In this document: positions 52,501 to 59,085 of the stretch, in pieces | Numbering within the stretch: position 1 is the stretch's first letter | Layout of the letters: the number at the start of each line of letters is the position of its first letter | Source: Bacteroidota bacterium | Lineage (GTDB): Bacteria > Bacteroidota > Bacteroidia > Bacteroidales > CAIWKO01 | Assembly: GCA_037133915.1 (NCBI GenBank) | Contig: JBAXND010000009.1 | Span: 43,890 to 107,889 of the forward strand | Reading direction: 5' to 3' | Length of the DNA: 64,000 nt | Made by a program: the position numbers and the translations under genes | Notes under the pieces: generated by a model | What the model was told of the DNA's origin: nothing | The model's database searches: none | What the model saw: the letters and a program-made list of their open reading frames with translations, nothing else

Positions 52501-55381
52501 CGATAACGGCTATGGTATTTTCATTTATGCAGGCGGCGGTTACAAACTGTATTTTAACTCGGTGAACATGGCAACCAACCAAAATTCATCAAGTGGAAGC
52601 CCGGCATGTCTGAATATTTCTTCTAATGTTACTGCTACGGCCGCTATCGATGTACAAAACAACATTTTTGCCAACACTCAAACCGTTGGTGTAAATCGTT
52701 ACTGTGTATATTCAGGGGCTGCCAGCACGGTGTTCTCAACTATTAATTATAACGATTATTATTTCACAGGACCGAACCTGGGTAACATTGGTTCAGACAG
52801 AGCAAACCTGAGTGCATGGCAAACCGGAACAGGGCAGGATGCGAATTCCATCAGCCTTAACCCCGGATTTACCACTGCTACAAATCTGCATATCCTTATC
52901 AACAACGGCAATGTAAATGGTAAAGCCACTTATCTTGCTGCTGTTCCCAATGATTTTGATAATGATGTCAGGAATCTTACTACCCCAGACATGGGTGCTG
53001 ATGAATATACTCCGATTACAAAGGATCTCCAGCTTTCGTCTATTGTATCGCCGGTATCATCAACATGCTACAGCGCCAATGAGTCGTTTATCGTAAAAGT
53101 GAGCAACCCCGGAATTGATACCGTTCGTTTTAATGTAACACCGGTTACTGTTACGGGAACTGTTACGGGTCCGAATCCTCAGACCTATAATTATACGCTC
53201 AATACCGGTTATCTTGCAACAGGTCAGAATATCAATGTAACCTTTACCACAGCATTCAATATGCTTGTTGCGGGTACATACACTTTTGATTCGTATTTTA
53301 CCTGGAATCTGGACCAGAATCATCTTAATGATTCCTTGCCGGGTACACTGGTACTTACCTCTGCATCACCCAGTATTGACTCTATCAAACCGACGAATAC
53401 TACCATCTGCCAGGGTTCTTCAACGACTCTGCATTCGTACACTACCGTGCATGGTACTATCCCGAGTTCGTTTACCAAAGATACAGTGTTGGTCGCCCCC
53501 GATCCGGGAACAACCACCAGTGAGATTATCTCCACATATCCCGGTACAGCGAACCAGATACTGACGGCCGTTATTGACAGCCTGAAACATACCTACGTAT
53601 CAGACCTGGTTCTCACGCTGATTGCGCCTAACGGCAGTACAGCATTGTTGAGTTCGGAGAACGGTGGAAGTGGTGATAATTACTTACACACAGTATTTTC
53701 AATGAGCGCAGGAACATCAATCACTGCCGGCACGGCTCCTTTTACCGGAACATTCTTACCTGAAGGCAGTTTCACCACGCTTACAGGCACAGCAACCGGT
53801 ACATGGAAACTCAAGATTCAGGATTTATACTCCGGCGATCAGGCTACACTCAACAAATGGAGCCTTAACTTCCCGCCACTTTCAAACAGCATTGTATCTT
53901 ATTCGTGGTCACCAACAACAGGTTTGAGTTCACCAACTGTTCAGAATCCTGTTGCTTCGCCCAGCGTTACTACTACTTACACACTCACAGTAACTGACGC
54001 TCGCGGATGTACTGCTGTAAGCACTGTTACCGTAAATGTTAATCCTGCTCCGGTTCCTGTTATTACCGGTACAAACAATCTTTGCCAGGCAAGCAGCGGT
54101 GTGGTGTATAAAACACACAGCGGCATGAGCAATTATGTATGGTCAGTTTCTGCCGGAGGTACTATAACAAGCGGCGGGACTTTAACTGACAGTACAGCTA
54201 CCGTTACCTGGAACAATGCAGGTCCGCAAACCATCAGTGTAAACTACAATAATCTGAACAGCTGCCCCGGAATAGCCCCGACTGTTTACAATGTTACGGT
54301 TAATCCTCTGCCCACAGCAGTTGTCAGCACACCAAGTGCTTCCATTTGCGCAGGTCAGGTAGTTCCTATTTCAATTGCACTCAGCGGAACAGGTCCCTGG
54401 TTGCTGCACGGTCTTACCAAAACTCCAATGGGTGGCGCTCCGCAATCATTACCCGATACAACTGTTTCTGTCAGCCCGTTCACGCTGTATGATATACCAA
54501 CAGGGGATGCAACCTATCATATTGAAACATTCACCGATAATGCTACAGGTTGTACGAATGATACTGCAAACTGGATTGGCATCACCGTGAATCCGATTCC
54601 GACAGCCAGCATTGCCGCATCAACAGATACCGTTTGTGTCGGTTCAACCGTGAACTTCTACATTACCCTCAGCGGAACAGGTCCCTGGCTGCTTCATGGT
54701 CTTACCATGATTCCTCAGGGTGGAAGTCCTGCTGTATTACCTGACACACTTGTTACGGTCAGCCCCTTCATGATGTCAACACCGGTATATACCAATGCCG
54801 ACTTCTTCATCACATCATTCACCGACCAGTCAACCGGTTGCACCGGCGACACGGCCAACTGGGTGAGTGTTGCTGCTATGGCTGCTCCTGTTGTAAATCT
54901 GGGAGTGGACACTGTACTTTGTGCTGATCTGTCTATTGTGCTGGATGCTTATAATGCAGGTGCCACCTATCTGTGGTCAACTACTGCAACCACACCATCC
55001 ATCACGCTTGATTCCGTTGGTCTTGGAATGGGCGCTCACAACATTTCAGTTGGAGTAAGCAAATACGGCTGCACGGTTTATGACACCATTATCGTAACCT
55101 TCGATCCTTGTTCAGGTATCAATGAGGTGAATGATAATGTGACCATCAGTGTGGTTCCCAACCCGTCGAACGGTATGTTCTACCTTACGGTGAACGGCAT
55201 GGACGGAAACGCTGTAATGGAAATCTACGACATCACCGGACAGAATATCTATTCGGAGAGTGTTAATGGCAGTGGCATTGTAAGCAAACCCATCGACCTC
55301 ACAGGCTTCGCCAAAGGAATGTATTTTGTACGCGTAAGCAACGGTACGATTACCCATACCGAAAAACTGATAGTGAACTAA
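46502..55381 (+). CDS. giant T9SS-secreted beta-helix protein with P-domain
   Basis: 2959 aa. Signal peptide 1-20 (ends TFAQ). A CARDB-like domain (about 25-125) is followed by three large modules, each opening with a beta-helix entry motif (YTIGALPGSTFPTVKKA near 132, FTIGAGGNFATITAA near 1101, VVIGPAGTYATLTAA near 1693) and closing with a D-G/N-D-x-R...GADE motif (near 920-945, 1560-1578, 2150-2170). Between these are NosD-like parallel beta-helix rungs. A proprotein-convertase P-domain spans about 2325-2457, PKD/Ig-like repeats follow to 2860, and a type A sorting domain (ISVVPNPSNGMFYLT, GMYFVRVSNG) ends the protein. It is probably exported by T9SS and exposed at the surface; the function is unknown. 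A near-perfect terminator follows. Confidence 0.85.
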   Translation: MRKLFTFLLICALGLTQTFAQFSTDVSVSGITPTGGTICDGTYPVTILVTNADAVNPTNGVVPVNYYLDGVLIATVNTLAPLAGGGSELVVLGNFGNKPGKHNISIVANYTGDINPLNNAANSALIVKFNGTYTIGALPGSTFPTVKKAVDSVNAYGLCGPTVFNCQTGGSETSSEIVLYTTTTSATNTLTFNGSGYTITAGTGINTTTDGIIKIAGTDYVTLDGFTLLENAANVTATTQMEWGIALLKQTNSAPFNGCQYNVIKNCIISLNRTNVNSVGIYVNNHIANSTTVLTITAVGDANSFNKFDGNIISNVFIGIYINGYNDGTSPYALYDQSNEIGATKGNRIYNFAGGAATSYGIYARYQNNAKLMHNNINNLAGGGVVGASTLYGIYHASSVNSVATITFDTISLAQGAVGSQVGGIVTAVSGTRKVTISDNLLQNISGTTSTGTFYAIALNISSGGYPDSVILNNNRIINCTSLATTGSFYAMYCNVGSSYVMVQNNRIDNISKLSAGASFYGYYNFGSPSSGRETISNNKVSNITLNGATSFYGFYTSTGSGQNKTITYDTVTSITAGSNIFYGLYSTTGNTVDINNLIVSTVTVGSTLSYGIYCSSGTTVNLASCKVNSVTAGAGFYGIYLGTSVTTANINTNIVNTISAGGTVYGMQLAGTNYSAYSNKVYDLSTSGSSVAYGLYLSSTNGTVYKNEVYNLNASAAGGSVAGIFVTTGTTHYIYNNFISDLKAPIANAANAVIGINLSGGTTLNVYYNTIYLNASSTGTLFGSSGINASTTPTIDLRNNIVVNRSTPNSTGYTVAYRRSTTTLTSYASTSNNNLFYAGTPGANNVIFYDGTTAYQTLANYKLVPGLAPRDANSVTESTTPFNNIITAPYNLHLTNAVGTQCESGGIRITTPIAVTNDFDGDIRWGETGYAGAGSGVDIGADEGNFTGMDLTGPGISYTALANTTSTTTVPFANVSIIDPSGVDTTTALRARCYFKKKTNANTFNDNTNGTDGWKYVKANGQVTPFDFTINQSLIFGGVAVGDTVQYFVVAQDKVVPANLSLNSGTFAAVPTDVNLTSAAFPIGGTINYYKILPSICGNFTIGAGGNFATITAAVADLNSKVISCPVVYTLLDTLYRAAETFPIVINANLGSSATNTVTFKPASGVNARIKSGANGTIRLNGADYITFDGSNNGTTSRNLIIQDTNTSSAAAFWFGSTGTATGATYNVLKNCVILGGSATTSGLYGVFLGSSSSLGSSGNDNDNNTIQNCDIQKTYYGIYALASSTGVDNNLSILNNSIGSSTASNYIGNTGLYTSYIDGGNISGNTIFKVVYSSSTPYGMNLNTSTVNTTVSKNVIRNIEYTGTGGYGGRGIYVNTGSTTSNITLSNNMVAEIKGDGYSGFGASSPVGIFLDGTTGGINVWFNSVFMSGNLSYNTGTLTTAMLLYTSTITNVDLRNNIFENTMNNPNNSSAKNYAIYSAAANTAFTKIDYNDYYVSGAQGVFGYIASADVASLSAWKTATAKDTNSINVDPAFTSTIDLHTASVGVYHNGKTISGITTDIDGDVRNNPPCLGADEFTLASGDAGIFAVNRAYCPGSQNVVVTLKNFGGTNLTSVKIDWSVNSVPQTQFSWTGTLAPGATTNVTLTPAYTFAGSTAYTIVATTSLPNGVADGNTSNDSKTETGIYTGLAGTVVIGPAGTYATLTAATTDMNSSGICGPVILELNAAYVSSAETFPIVFNQIAGVSATNTITLRPATGVTAAITGSSASTIIKILGTDYVTIDGSNNGTSTRDLTISNTGTSTSSGVIWIGSVGSGATNNTVKNCIITGNSSTTTAAGIVIGSGTTFGSAAEFANDNTTIQNNLITKMQNAVYHNGFATTPYDQNLTITGNTFGSSTVASKLGYRGMILQNVDNFTVSGNTILGVVTSTSSTTTGIQLGSIATNGSIVKNSITDIKNTNALGYGSNGMYLGGTSTTSNILIANNMISDVASYGYTGYTSADNGYGIFIYAGGGYKLYFNSVNMATNQNSSSGSPACLNISSNVTATAAIDVQNNIFANTQTVGVNRYCVYSGAASTVFSTINYNDYYFTGPNLGNIGSDRANLSAWQTGTGQDANSISLNPGFTTATNLHILINNGNVNGKATYLAAVPNDFDNDVRNLTTPDMGADEYTPITKDLQLSSIVSPVSSTCYSANESFIVKVSNPGIDTVRFNVTPVTVTGTVTGPNPQTYNYTLNTGYLATGQNINVTFTTAFNMLVAGTYTFDSYFTWNLDQNHLNDSLPGTLVLTSASPSIDSIKPTNTTICQGSSTTLHSYTTVHGTIPSSFTKDTVLVAPDPGTTTSEIISTYPGTANQILTAVIDSLKHTYVSDLVLTLIAPNGSTALLSSENGGSGDNYLHTVFSMSAGTSITAGTAPFTGTFLPEGSFTTLTGTATGTWKLKIQDLYSGDQATLNKWSLNFPPLSNSIVSYSWSPTTGLSSPTVQNPVASPSVTTTYTLTVTDARGCTAVSTVTVNVNPAPVPVITGTNNLCQASSGVVYKTHSGMSNYVWSVSAGGTITSGGTLTDSTATVTWNNAGPQTISVNYNNLNSCPGIAPTVYNVTVNPLPTAVVSTPSASICAGQVVPISIALSGTGPWLLHGLTKTPMGGAPQSLPDTTVSVSPFTLYDIPTGDATYHIETFTDNATGCTNDTANWIGITVNPIPTASIAASTDTVCVGSTVNFYITLSGTGPWLLHGLTMIPQGGSPAVLPDTLVTVSPFMMSTPVYTNADFFITSFTDQSTGCTGDTANWVSVAAMAAPVVNLGVDTVLCADLSIVLDAYNAGATYLWSTTATTPSITLDSVGLGMGAHNISVGVSKYGCTVYDTIIVTFDPCSGINEVNDNVTISVVPNPSNGMFYLTVNGMDGNAVMEIYDITGQNIYSESVNGSGIVSKPIDLTGFAKGMYFVRVSNGTITHTEKLIVN

Positions 55382-55406
55382 TAAGATAGTTCGCTGAACA
55401 TACAAA

Positions 55407-55438
55407 AGCCCTGCAGGAAACTGCGGGGCTTTTTTTTA
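55407..55438 (+). terminator. strong rho-independent terminator
   Basis: AGCCCTGCAG (55407-55416), GAAA tetraloop, CTGCGGGGCT (55421-55430), then TTTTTTTT. Ten pairs with one T-G. Confidence 0.9.
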
Positions 55439-55459
55439 TTTGTTGTGACAATGGTATGT

Positions 55460-55732
55460 GAAGTAAGCAAAGTTGTTTTTGAAGCAAGGCAGTGTTGAAT
55501 TGAAGCAAGGCATGTTTGAACAGAAGAAAGCGTAGTTTGAATAGAAGTAAGGCTATGTGGATTTGAAGCAAGCGTAGTTTGAATAGAAGTAAGGCTATGT
55601 GGATTTGAAGCAAGCATAGTTTGATTTGAAGTAAGGCTATGTGGATTTGAAGCAAGCATAGTTTGATTTGAAGCAAGGCTATGTGGATTTGAAGCAAGCT
55701 CAGTTTGATTTGAAGCAAGGCATGTTTGGAAT
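55460..55732. repeat. 21-bp minisatellite, 13 units
   Basis: Thirteen in-register 21-nt units, most starting GAAGCAAG or GAAGTAAG and ending GATTT or GAATA. Two sub-types alternate (with CATAGTTTG and with GCTATGTGG). All three minus-strand frames are open for long stretches, giving 7-residue repeats, but this is a consequence of the unit having a length divisible by 3. It lies just after the terminator of the giant gene. Confidence 0.92.
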
Positions 55733-55771
55733 GAAGGCTGCGTATGAATGGGATTGCCGGATGGGGTATAT

Positions 55772-55910
55772 GGATTCCTCACTTCGTTCGGAATGACATC
55801 GTCTGTGTTTAAGGGGAGCTGCACAAGCAGGCGGCGTAGCCGCCTGCTTGTGCAGCAAATATCTAAAGCATACCGGCTTTCCGAAAGAAGCGAAGCGTAA
55901 TGAGGAATCC
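55772..55910. mobile_element. MITE/REP-like element with a perfect 18-bp hairpin
   Basis: Termini GGATTCCTC (55772-55780) and GAGGAATCC (55902-55910) are inverted repeats. In the centre GCTGCACAAGCAGGCGGC (55818-55835) pairs perfectly with 55839-55856 across a 3-nt loop. The region between arms also has short direct and inverted similarities. No transposase is inside, so any mobility would be in trans. A repeat whose minus strand reads in frame as NEVRNP is a familiar dispersed motif in Bacteroidota and other genomes. Confidence 0.6.
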
Positions 55911-56137
55911 CTGTGCTAAAAGTGAAGAAGACCAATATCTTGTGTTTAAAGCGAAAACAAACAATTTAAAATTCAAAATCCCGCTTTTGGTATTCGAATA
56001 TTTTATATATTTACGGTGAACAAGACAGCGGATAGTTTTATTATAATGTTACATCTGGCAGGATTATGACTGACGTGTGAGCCTGTATTAATACTGAGGG
56101 AGGATGGAACAAACAAGCGGTCTGTAATTTTAGAATC

Positions 56138-57301
56138 ATGAGACTAAAAATATGGTTCATTCTGATAATGGTCGTTCTTTCTTCTTGTAAGAAAAATAAT
56201 GACAATCAAACAACATCAAATTCAGAAGACACTTCAACTCCTGCGTATTATACTTTTAGTGGACAGATTGGGACGAATGATAATTCGACTTTAATTGCAT
56301 TTGACAGCAGCGTCATAATTTGCGGTAATAATGATACGAATATCAGTATTCTGAAAATTTCAAAATCAGGAAATCAAATTTGGAGAAAAGATATTTATGC
56401 CGGAAATAACTGCCGGGCTTCTGCAATAACAGAATCTTCAAATCATGAACTTTATATTTGCGGTCGTACATCAAGGAATTATTCGACATCCTCCTGGGAT
56501 ATTCTTCTTGTAAAAACCGATGCCACCGGAGATACGCTTTGGACAAAAACTTTTGGAAGTAAACAAGAAGATTATGGTTATCAAATTATCAGAACCCAGG
56601 ATGGTAACTTATTAATTGGCGGTATTTCATATCGTGATACTACTTCAGTATTTTGTGATATTTACTTAATTAAAGTAAATCCGGACGGTGATACTCTCTG
56701 GACACAGTCTTATACCGAACCTGAACAACAAGATCCCTTTCATTTAATGGAGACCCAAAATGGAGAGTATTTGATAACAGGAACAAATGAGGATAATAGT
56801 CCAACGGGAAGAAAATTATTATTCTTAAAATTAAATGCAAATGGCACATTGTTATGGGAAAAGACTATTGGTCCGGTCTGGAAATGGGGATACTCGACCA
56901 TTGAATTATCAAATGGAGATTTGGTTACTTGTGGACAATATAATCCGGGTGGTTACACGAATGTAATGATTATAAAAACGGATAATCAGGGAAATGTAAT
57001 TTGGGAAAATGAATTTGGTTTAAACAATTTATCGGAGTCAGGGAACTCTATAAAACAAAATGCTGATGGCTCATTTATTATTACAGGTTCTTCCTACGAT
57101 GCTGCTTCTATGCAGGCAGACATAATACTATTAAAGGTTGATGCGAATGGTAACCAATTATTTCTAAAAAAGTTTGGAAGTTCAATAAGTGATAATGGGG
57201 TGAATGTTATTAAAGACAACAATGACGATAATATTATTACGGGAAACTACAACGGAAGTATTTTTATGACAAGGACTGACAATAATGGAAAATTCAAATA
57301 A
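56138..57301 (+). CDS. AT-rich lipoprotein with beta-propeller-like repeats
   Basis: 387 aa. Lipoprotein signal with VVLSSCKKN (lipobox, C17). The mature part repeats a 45-50 residue unit of the type ILLVKTDATGDTLWTKTFG, seven or so times (also IYLIKVNPDGDTLWT, LLFLKLNANGTLLWEKTIG, MIIKTDNQGNVIWENEFG). This pattern resembles delta-60/PQQ-like propeller proteins that read out as blades. The gene is clearly more AT-rich than its neighbours and is flanked by repeats on both sides, so recent acquisition is plausible. Role unknown. Confidence 0.72.
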   Translation: MRLKIWFILIMVVLSSCKKNNDNQTTSNSEDTSTPAYYTFSGQIGTNDNSTLIAFDSSVIICGNNDTNISILKISKSGNQIWRKDIYAGNNCRASAITESSNHELYICGRTSRNYSTSSWDILLVKTDATGDTLWTKTFGSKQEDYGYQIIRTQDGNLLIGGISYRDTTSVFCDIYLIKVNPDGDTLWTQSYTEPEQQDPFHLMETQNGEYLITGTNEDNSPTGRKLLFLKLNANGTLLWEKTIGPVWKWGYSTIELSNGDLVTCGQYNPGGYTNVMIIKTDNQGNVIWENEFGLNNLSESGNSIKQNADGSFIITGSSYDAASMQADIILLKVDANGNQLFLKKFGSSISDNGVNVIKDNNDDNIITGNYNGSIFMTRTDNNGKFK

Positions 57302-57396
57302 TAAAAACCGGCCGGTTCCAAAGGTCAGCTGTCAGCAGGGTTTATGTTAAGTGTCGTTCTCTTGTTTAACGTTATGTCATGAGGCAGGATGCGGTT

Positions 57397-57442
57397 TCCC
57401 CACCCGCACTGAACGGTACGTTCGGGCGGGGATTTTCCCCGC
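57397..57442. other. two competing GC-rich hairpins in the leader of the next gene
   Basis: TCCCCACCCG (57397-57406) can pair, with one mismatch, to the GGGCGGGGA region (57424-57432), with GAACG/CGTTC (57411-57415, 57419-57423) inside. Alternatively GCGGGGA (57426-57432) pairs perfectly with TCCCCGC (57436-57442). The two folds exclude one another. The rest of 57302-57483 has nothing else recognisable. Confidence 0.45.
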
Positions 57443-57483
57443 AAAAAGCAGCGCCTCGAATGTTAACCCCAATTATTGTAAAA

Positions 57484-58068
57484 ATGAAAATTCACTTTGC
57501 CTTTATAATATTTGCCTTTGCTGTTGTCATAAAGCCGATAGCTTCGTTCGGACAGAACCATAAAGACAAACTGGCGAAGAATGCTGTCTTTCTTGAAGGC
57601 GCGGGACAAGGCCTTTTGTATTCTTTAAATTATGAAAGGACAATATTCAGCAAAGATATTTTTTCAACTACTTTCAGAATAGGTATAACCCCATGTGTGT
57701 CGAGAAACCATGCATCGGGAAATGGTGGGCAGTTATTTGGTTTAGTGAATTGCCTGATAGGGAAGAAGCGGATTAAATTCGAAGTAGGACTGGGCATCGA
57801 TAACCATTTCAATTTTAATTCTGACATTTCGGGCAAGGAATATAAAAAAGGTGTTTTTAATGGAACTGTTGGCTATGCGGCGCCCCCCGATCCTCCATAC
57901 TTTTTAGATATTACCTCACAAATATCATTTCGACATCAAATATCTGCTAATAATTGGTTCTATAGAATATCATTTATCCTTTCTGACGAATTGGCCAGAG
58001 ATGGATGGGGCAACCGGACACATTTCATGTTGCCATGGGGTGGCCTCAGCTTTGGAAAGATGTTTTAA
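57484..58068 (+). CDS. secreted protein of unknown function
   Basis: 194 aa from the ATG at 57484. The frame is open back to 57379, but the extra residues would be translated repeat DNA, and the signal peptide (MKIHFAFIIFAFAVVIKPIA, cleavage after ASFGQ) begins at 57484. The mature part has alternating hydrophobic strands (LLYSLNYERTIF, IKFEVGLGIDNHFNF, WFYRISFIL), which would suit a small outer-membrane beta-barrel. No homologue recognised. Next to the AT-rich lipoprotein and repeat blocks; possibly part of the same acquired segment. Confidence 0.6.
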   Translation: MKIHFAFIIFAFAVVIKPIASFGQNHKDKLAKNAVFLEGAGQGLLYSLNYERTIFSKDIFSTTFRIGITPCVSRNHASGNGGQLFGLVNCLIGKKRIKFEVGLGIDNHFNFNSDISGKEYKKGVFNGTVGYAAPPDPPYFLDITSQISFRHQISANNWFYRISFILSDELARDGWGNRTHFMLPWGGLSFGKMF

Positions 58069-58107
58069 TTAGAAATCACCTACCGCGAATAGATAGGCGA
58101 CGGGCCG

Positions 58108-58122
58108 TCCGCCACAGGCGGA
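58108..58122. repeat. dispersed TCCGCC/GGCGGA hairpin repeat, copy 3
   Basis: TCCGCC-ACA-GGCGGA then CAGTCAC. Same family as 5314-5335 and 15829-15846. Confidence 0.55.
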
Positions 58123-58166
58123 CAGTCACTCTTCGTTCTTCACTTGTCTTTTATCTTTTGACTTAC

Positions 58167-58218
58167 GACTCACGACTCACGATCCGTCAGGAGACGGATT
58201 TCGGCTTCGCCTCAACTC
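58167..58218. repeat. exact 52-bp duplicated block, copy 2
   Basis: Identical over 52 bases to 42299-42350, including the ATCCGTC/GACGGAT hairpin (58182-58199). Confidence 0.85.
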
Positions 58219-58273
58219 ACAACTCACGACTCACGACTCATGACTCATGACTCACGACTCACGACTCCCGACT
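58218..58273. repeat. heptanucleotide tandem repeat, eight units
   Basis: Units CACAACT, CACGACT x2, CATGACT x2, CACGACT x2, CCCGACT. Lies directly after the 52-bp block, as in the copy near mntP. Confidence 0.8.
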
Positions 58274-58308
58274 TCACCTTTTACCCTTCTTTTTCAGGAC
58301 GCCCGCGC

Positions 58309-58995
58309 TTACAGCTGCAATCCTATCTGCACTTCAAATCCGCGGTAATTCAGTTTTGAATCAGAGAAAGAAGCTGTTTTTGTTACCACCGGATCACCGA
58401 GTTTGCCTCCCGTATAGCTTCCGTTCAGGTCAAGTTTTGAGCCGCCCATATAATACATCACACCGGGGCAGATGGCTCTGTCGCGGCTTATCCAGATGTT
58501 GAACGTCATGCCGAACACGAAACCGTGGGCAATGTTGTTTTTGAAACTGAAGTCGGAGGTGCAGGCATCCCAGCCTTCGCGCTTGGCAAGCATACGGTCG
58601 AAGTTGCCTTCGTTTATTTGAGGCAGGATGTTGTAGCATCCGAAATACCCGCCCTGAAAATCAATGTCAACACTGCCCAGTGGCAGCGACAAGGCCGGCA
58701 TAAAACTCAGCATTACCGAATGGAAAGGTCCCATAAGCGGTTGGTTGCCGTTGTAACCGTCGGGCAAACCCTTTACCGACATGCCGCCAATGGTATAAAT
58801 GGCTGCGCCCGGAATCAGTTTTATCCATTGAACCCGTCTGAAGGTTATCTGCTGGGTATAACTGAAAGGCGCAACAGGAACAGAGAATGAACCGTGCTCC
58901 GGAAAAAAATAACTTACCCCAATCTGTGCCTTTGCCGGTAAGCAGCAACAAAATAATATGGAAATTATGATACTGTAGAGTGCTTTTTTTATCAT
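58309..58995 (-). CDS. secreted protein, probable small outer-membrane beta-barrel
   Basis: 228 aa. Signal peptide 1-23 with CCCLPAKAQ before the cleavage site. The mature part has about eight amphipathic strands ending in aromatic or hydrophobic residues and a final strand YRGFEVQIGLQL whose last residue is hydrophobic, a barrel-like feature. Several glycine-rich turns (GGMSVKGLPDGYNGNQ) follow the pattern of PorT/outer_membrane_beta-brl proteins, but no family was recognised. The downstream (3') end abuts the repeat block 58069-58308. Confidence 0.65.
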   Translation of the reverse strand: MIKKALYSIIISILFCCCLPAKAQIGVSYFFPEHGSFSVPVAPFSYTQQITFRRVQWIKLIPGAAIYTIGGMSVKGLPDGYNGNQPLMGPFHSVMLSFMPALSLPLGSVDIDFQGGYFGCYNILPQINEGNFDRMLAKREGWDACTSDFSFKNNIAHGFVFGMTFNIWISRDRAICPGVMYYMGGSKLDLNGSYTGGKLGDPVVTKTASFSDSKLNYRGFEVQIGLQL

Positions 58996-59008
58996 GCCTG
59001 TAAATAAA

Positions 59009-59076
59009 ATTAGTTCATTGAGTGTCGTTCGCTGAGCTTCGGTCGTTGAGTCCGTCAGCCGACGGATCGAAGCGCC
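59009..59076. repeat. dispersed hairpin repeat between the barrel protein and yggS
   Basis: TCCGTC-AGCC-GACGGA (59051-59066) inside a longer stretch with CTGAGCTTCGGTCGTTGAG and GAAGCGCCGAAAC, a form of a repeat often seen between Bacteroidota genes. Confidence 0.5.
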
Positions 59077-59085
59077 GAAACATCA

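Noticed and set aside
55378..55935. 185-codon minus-strand ORF with 7-residue repeats (SNQTxLASNPHSL type)
   Set aside because: It is the translation of the 21-bp minisatellite and of a dispersed repeat (NEVRNP). All frames across the repeat stay open because the period is a multiple of three. It also runs into the terminator of the giant gene.
57361..57377. GTTTAAC next to GTTATGT, like integron attC core sites
   Set aside because: The two cores are adjacent instead of at the ends of a 55-140 bp inverted structure, and no integrase gene is present.
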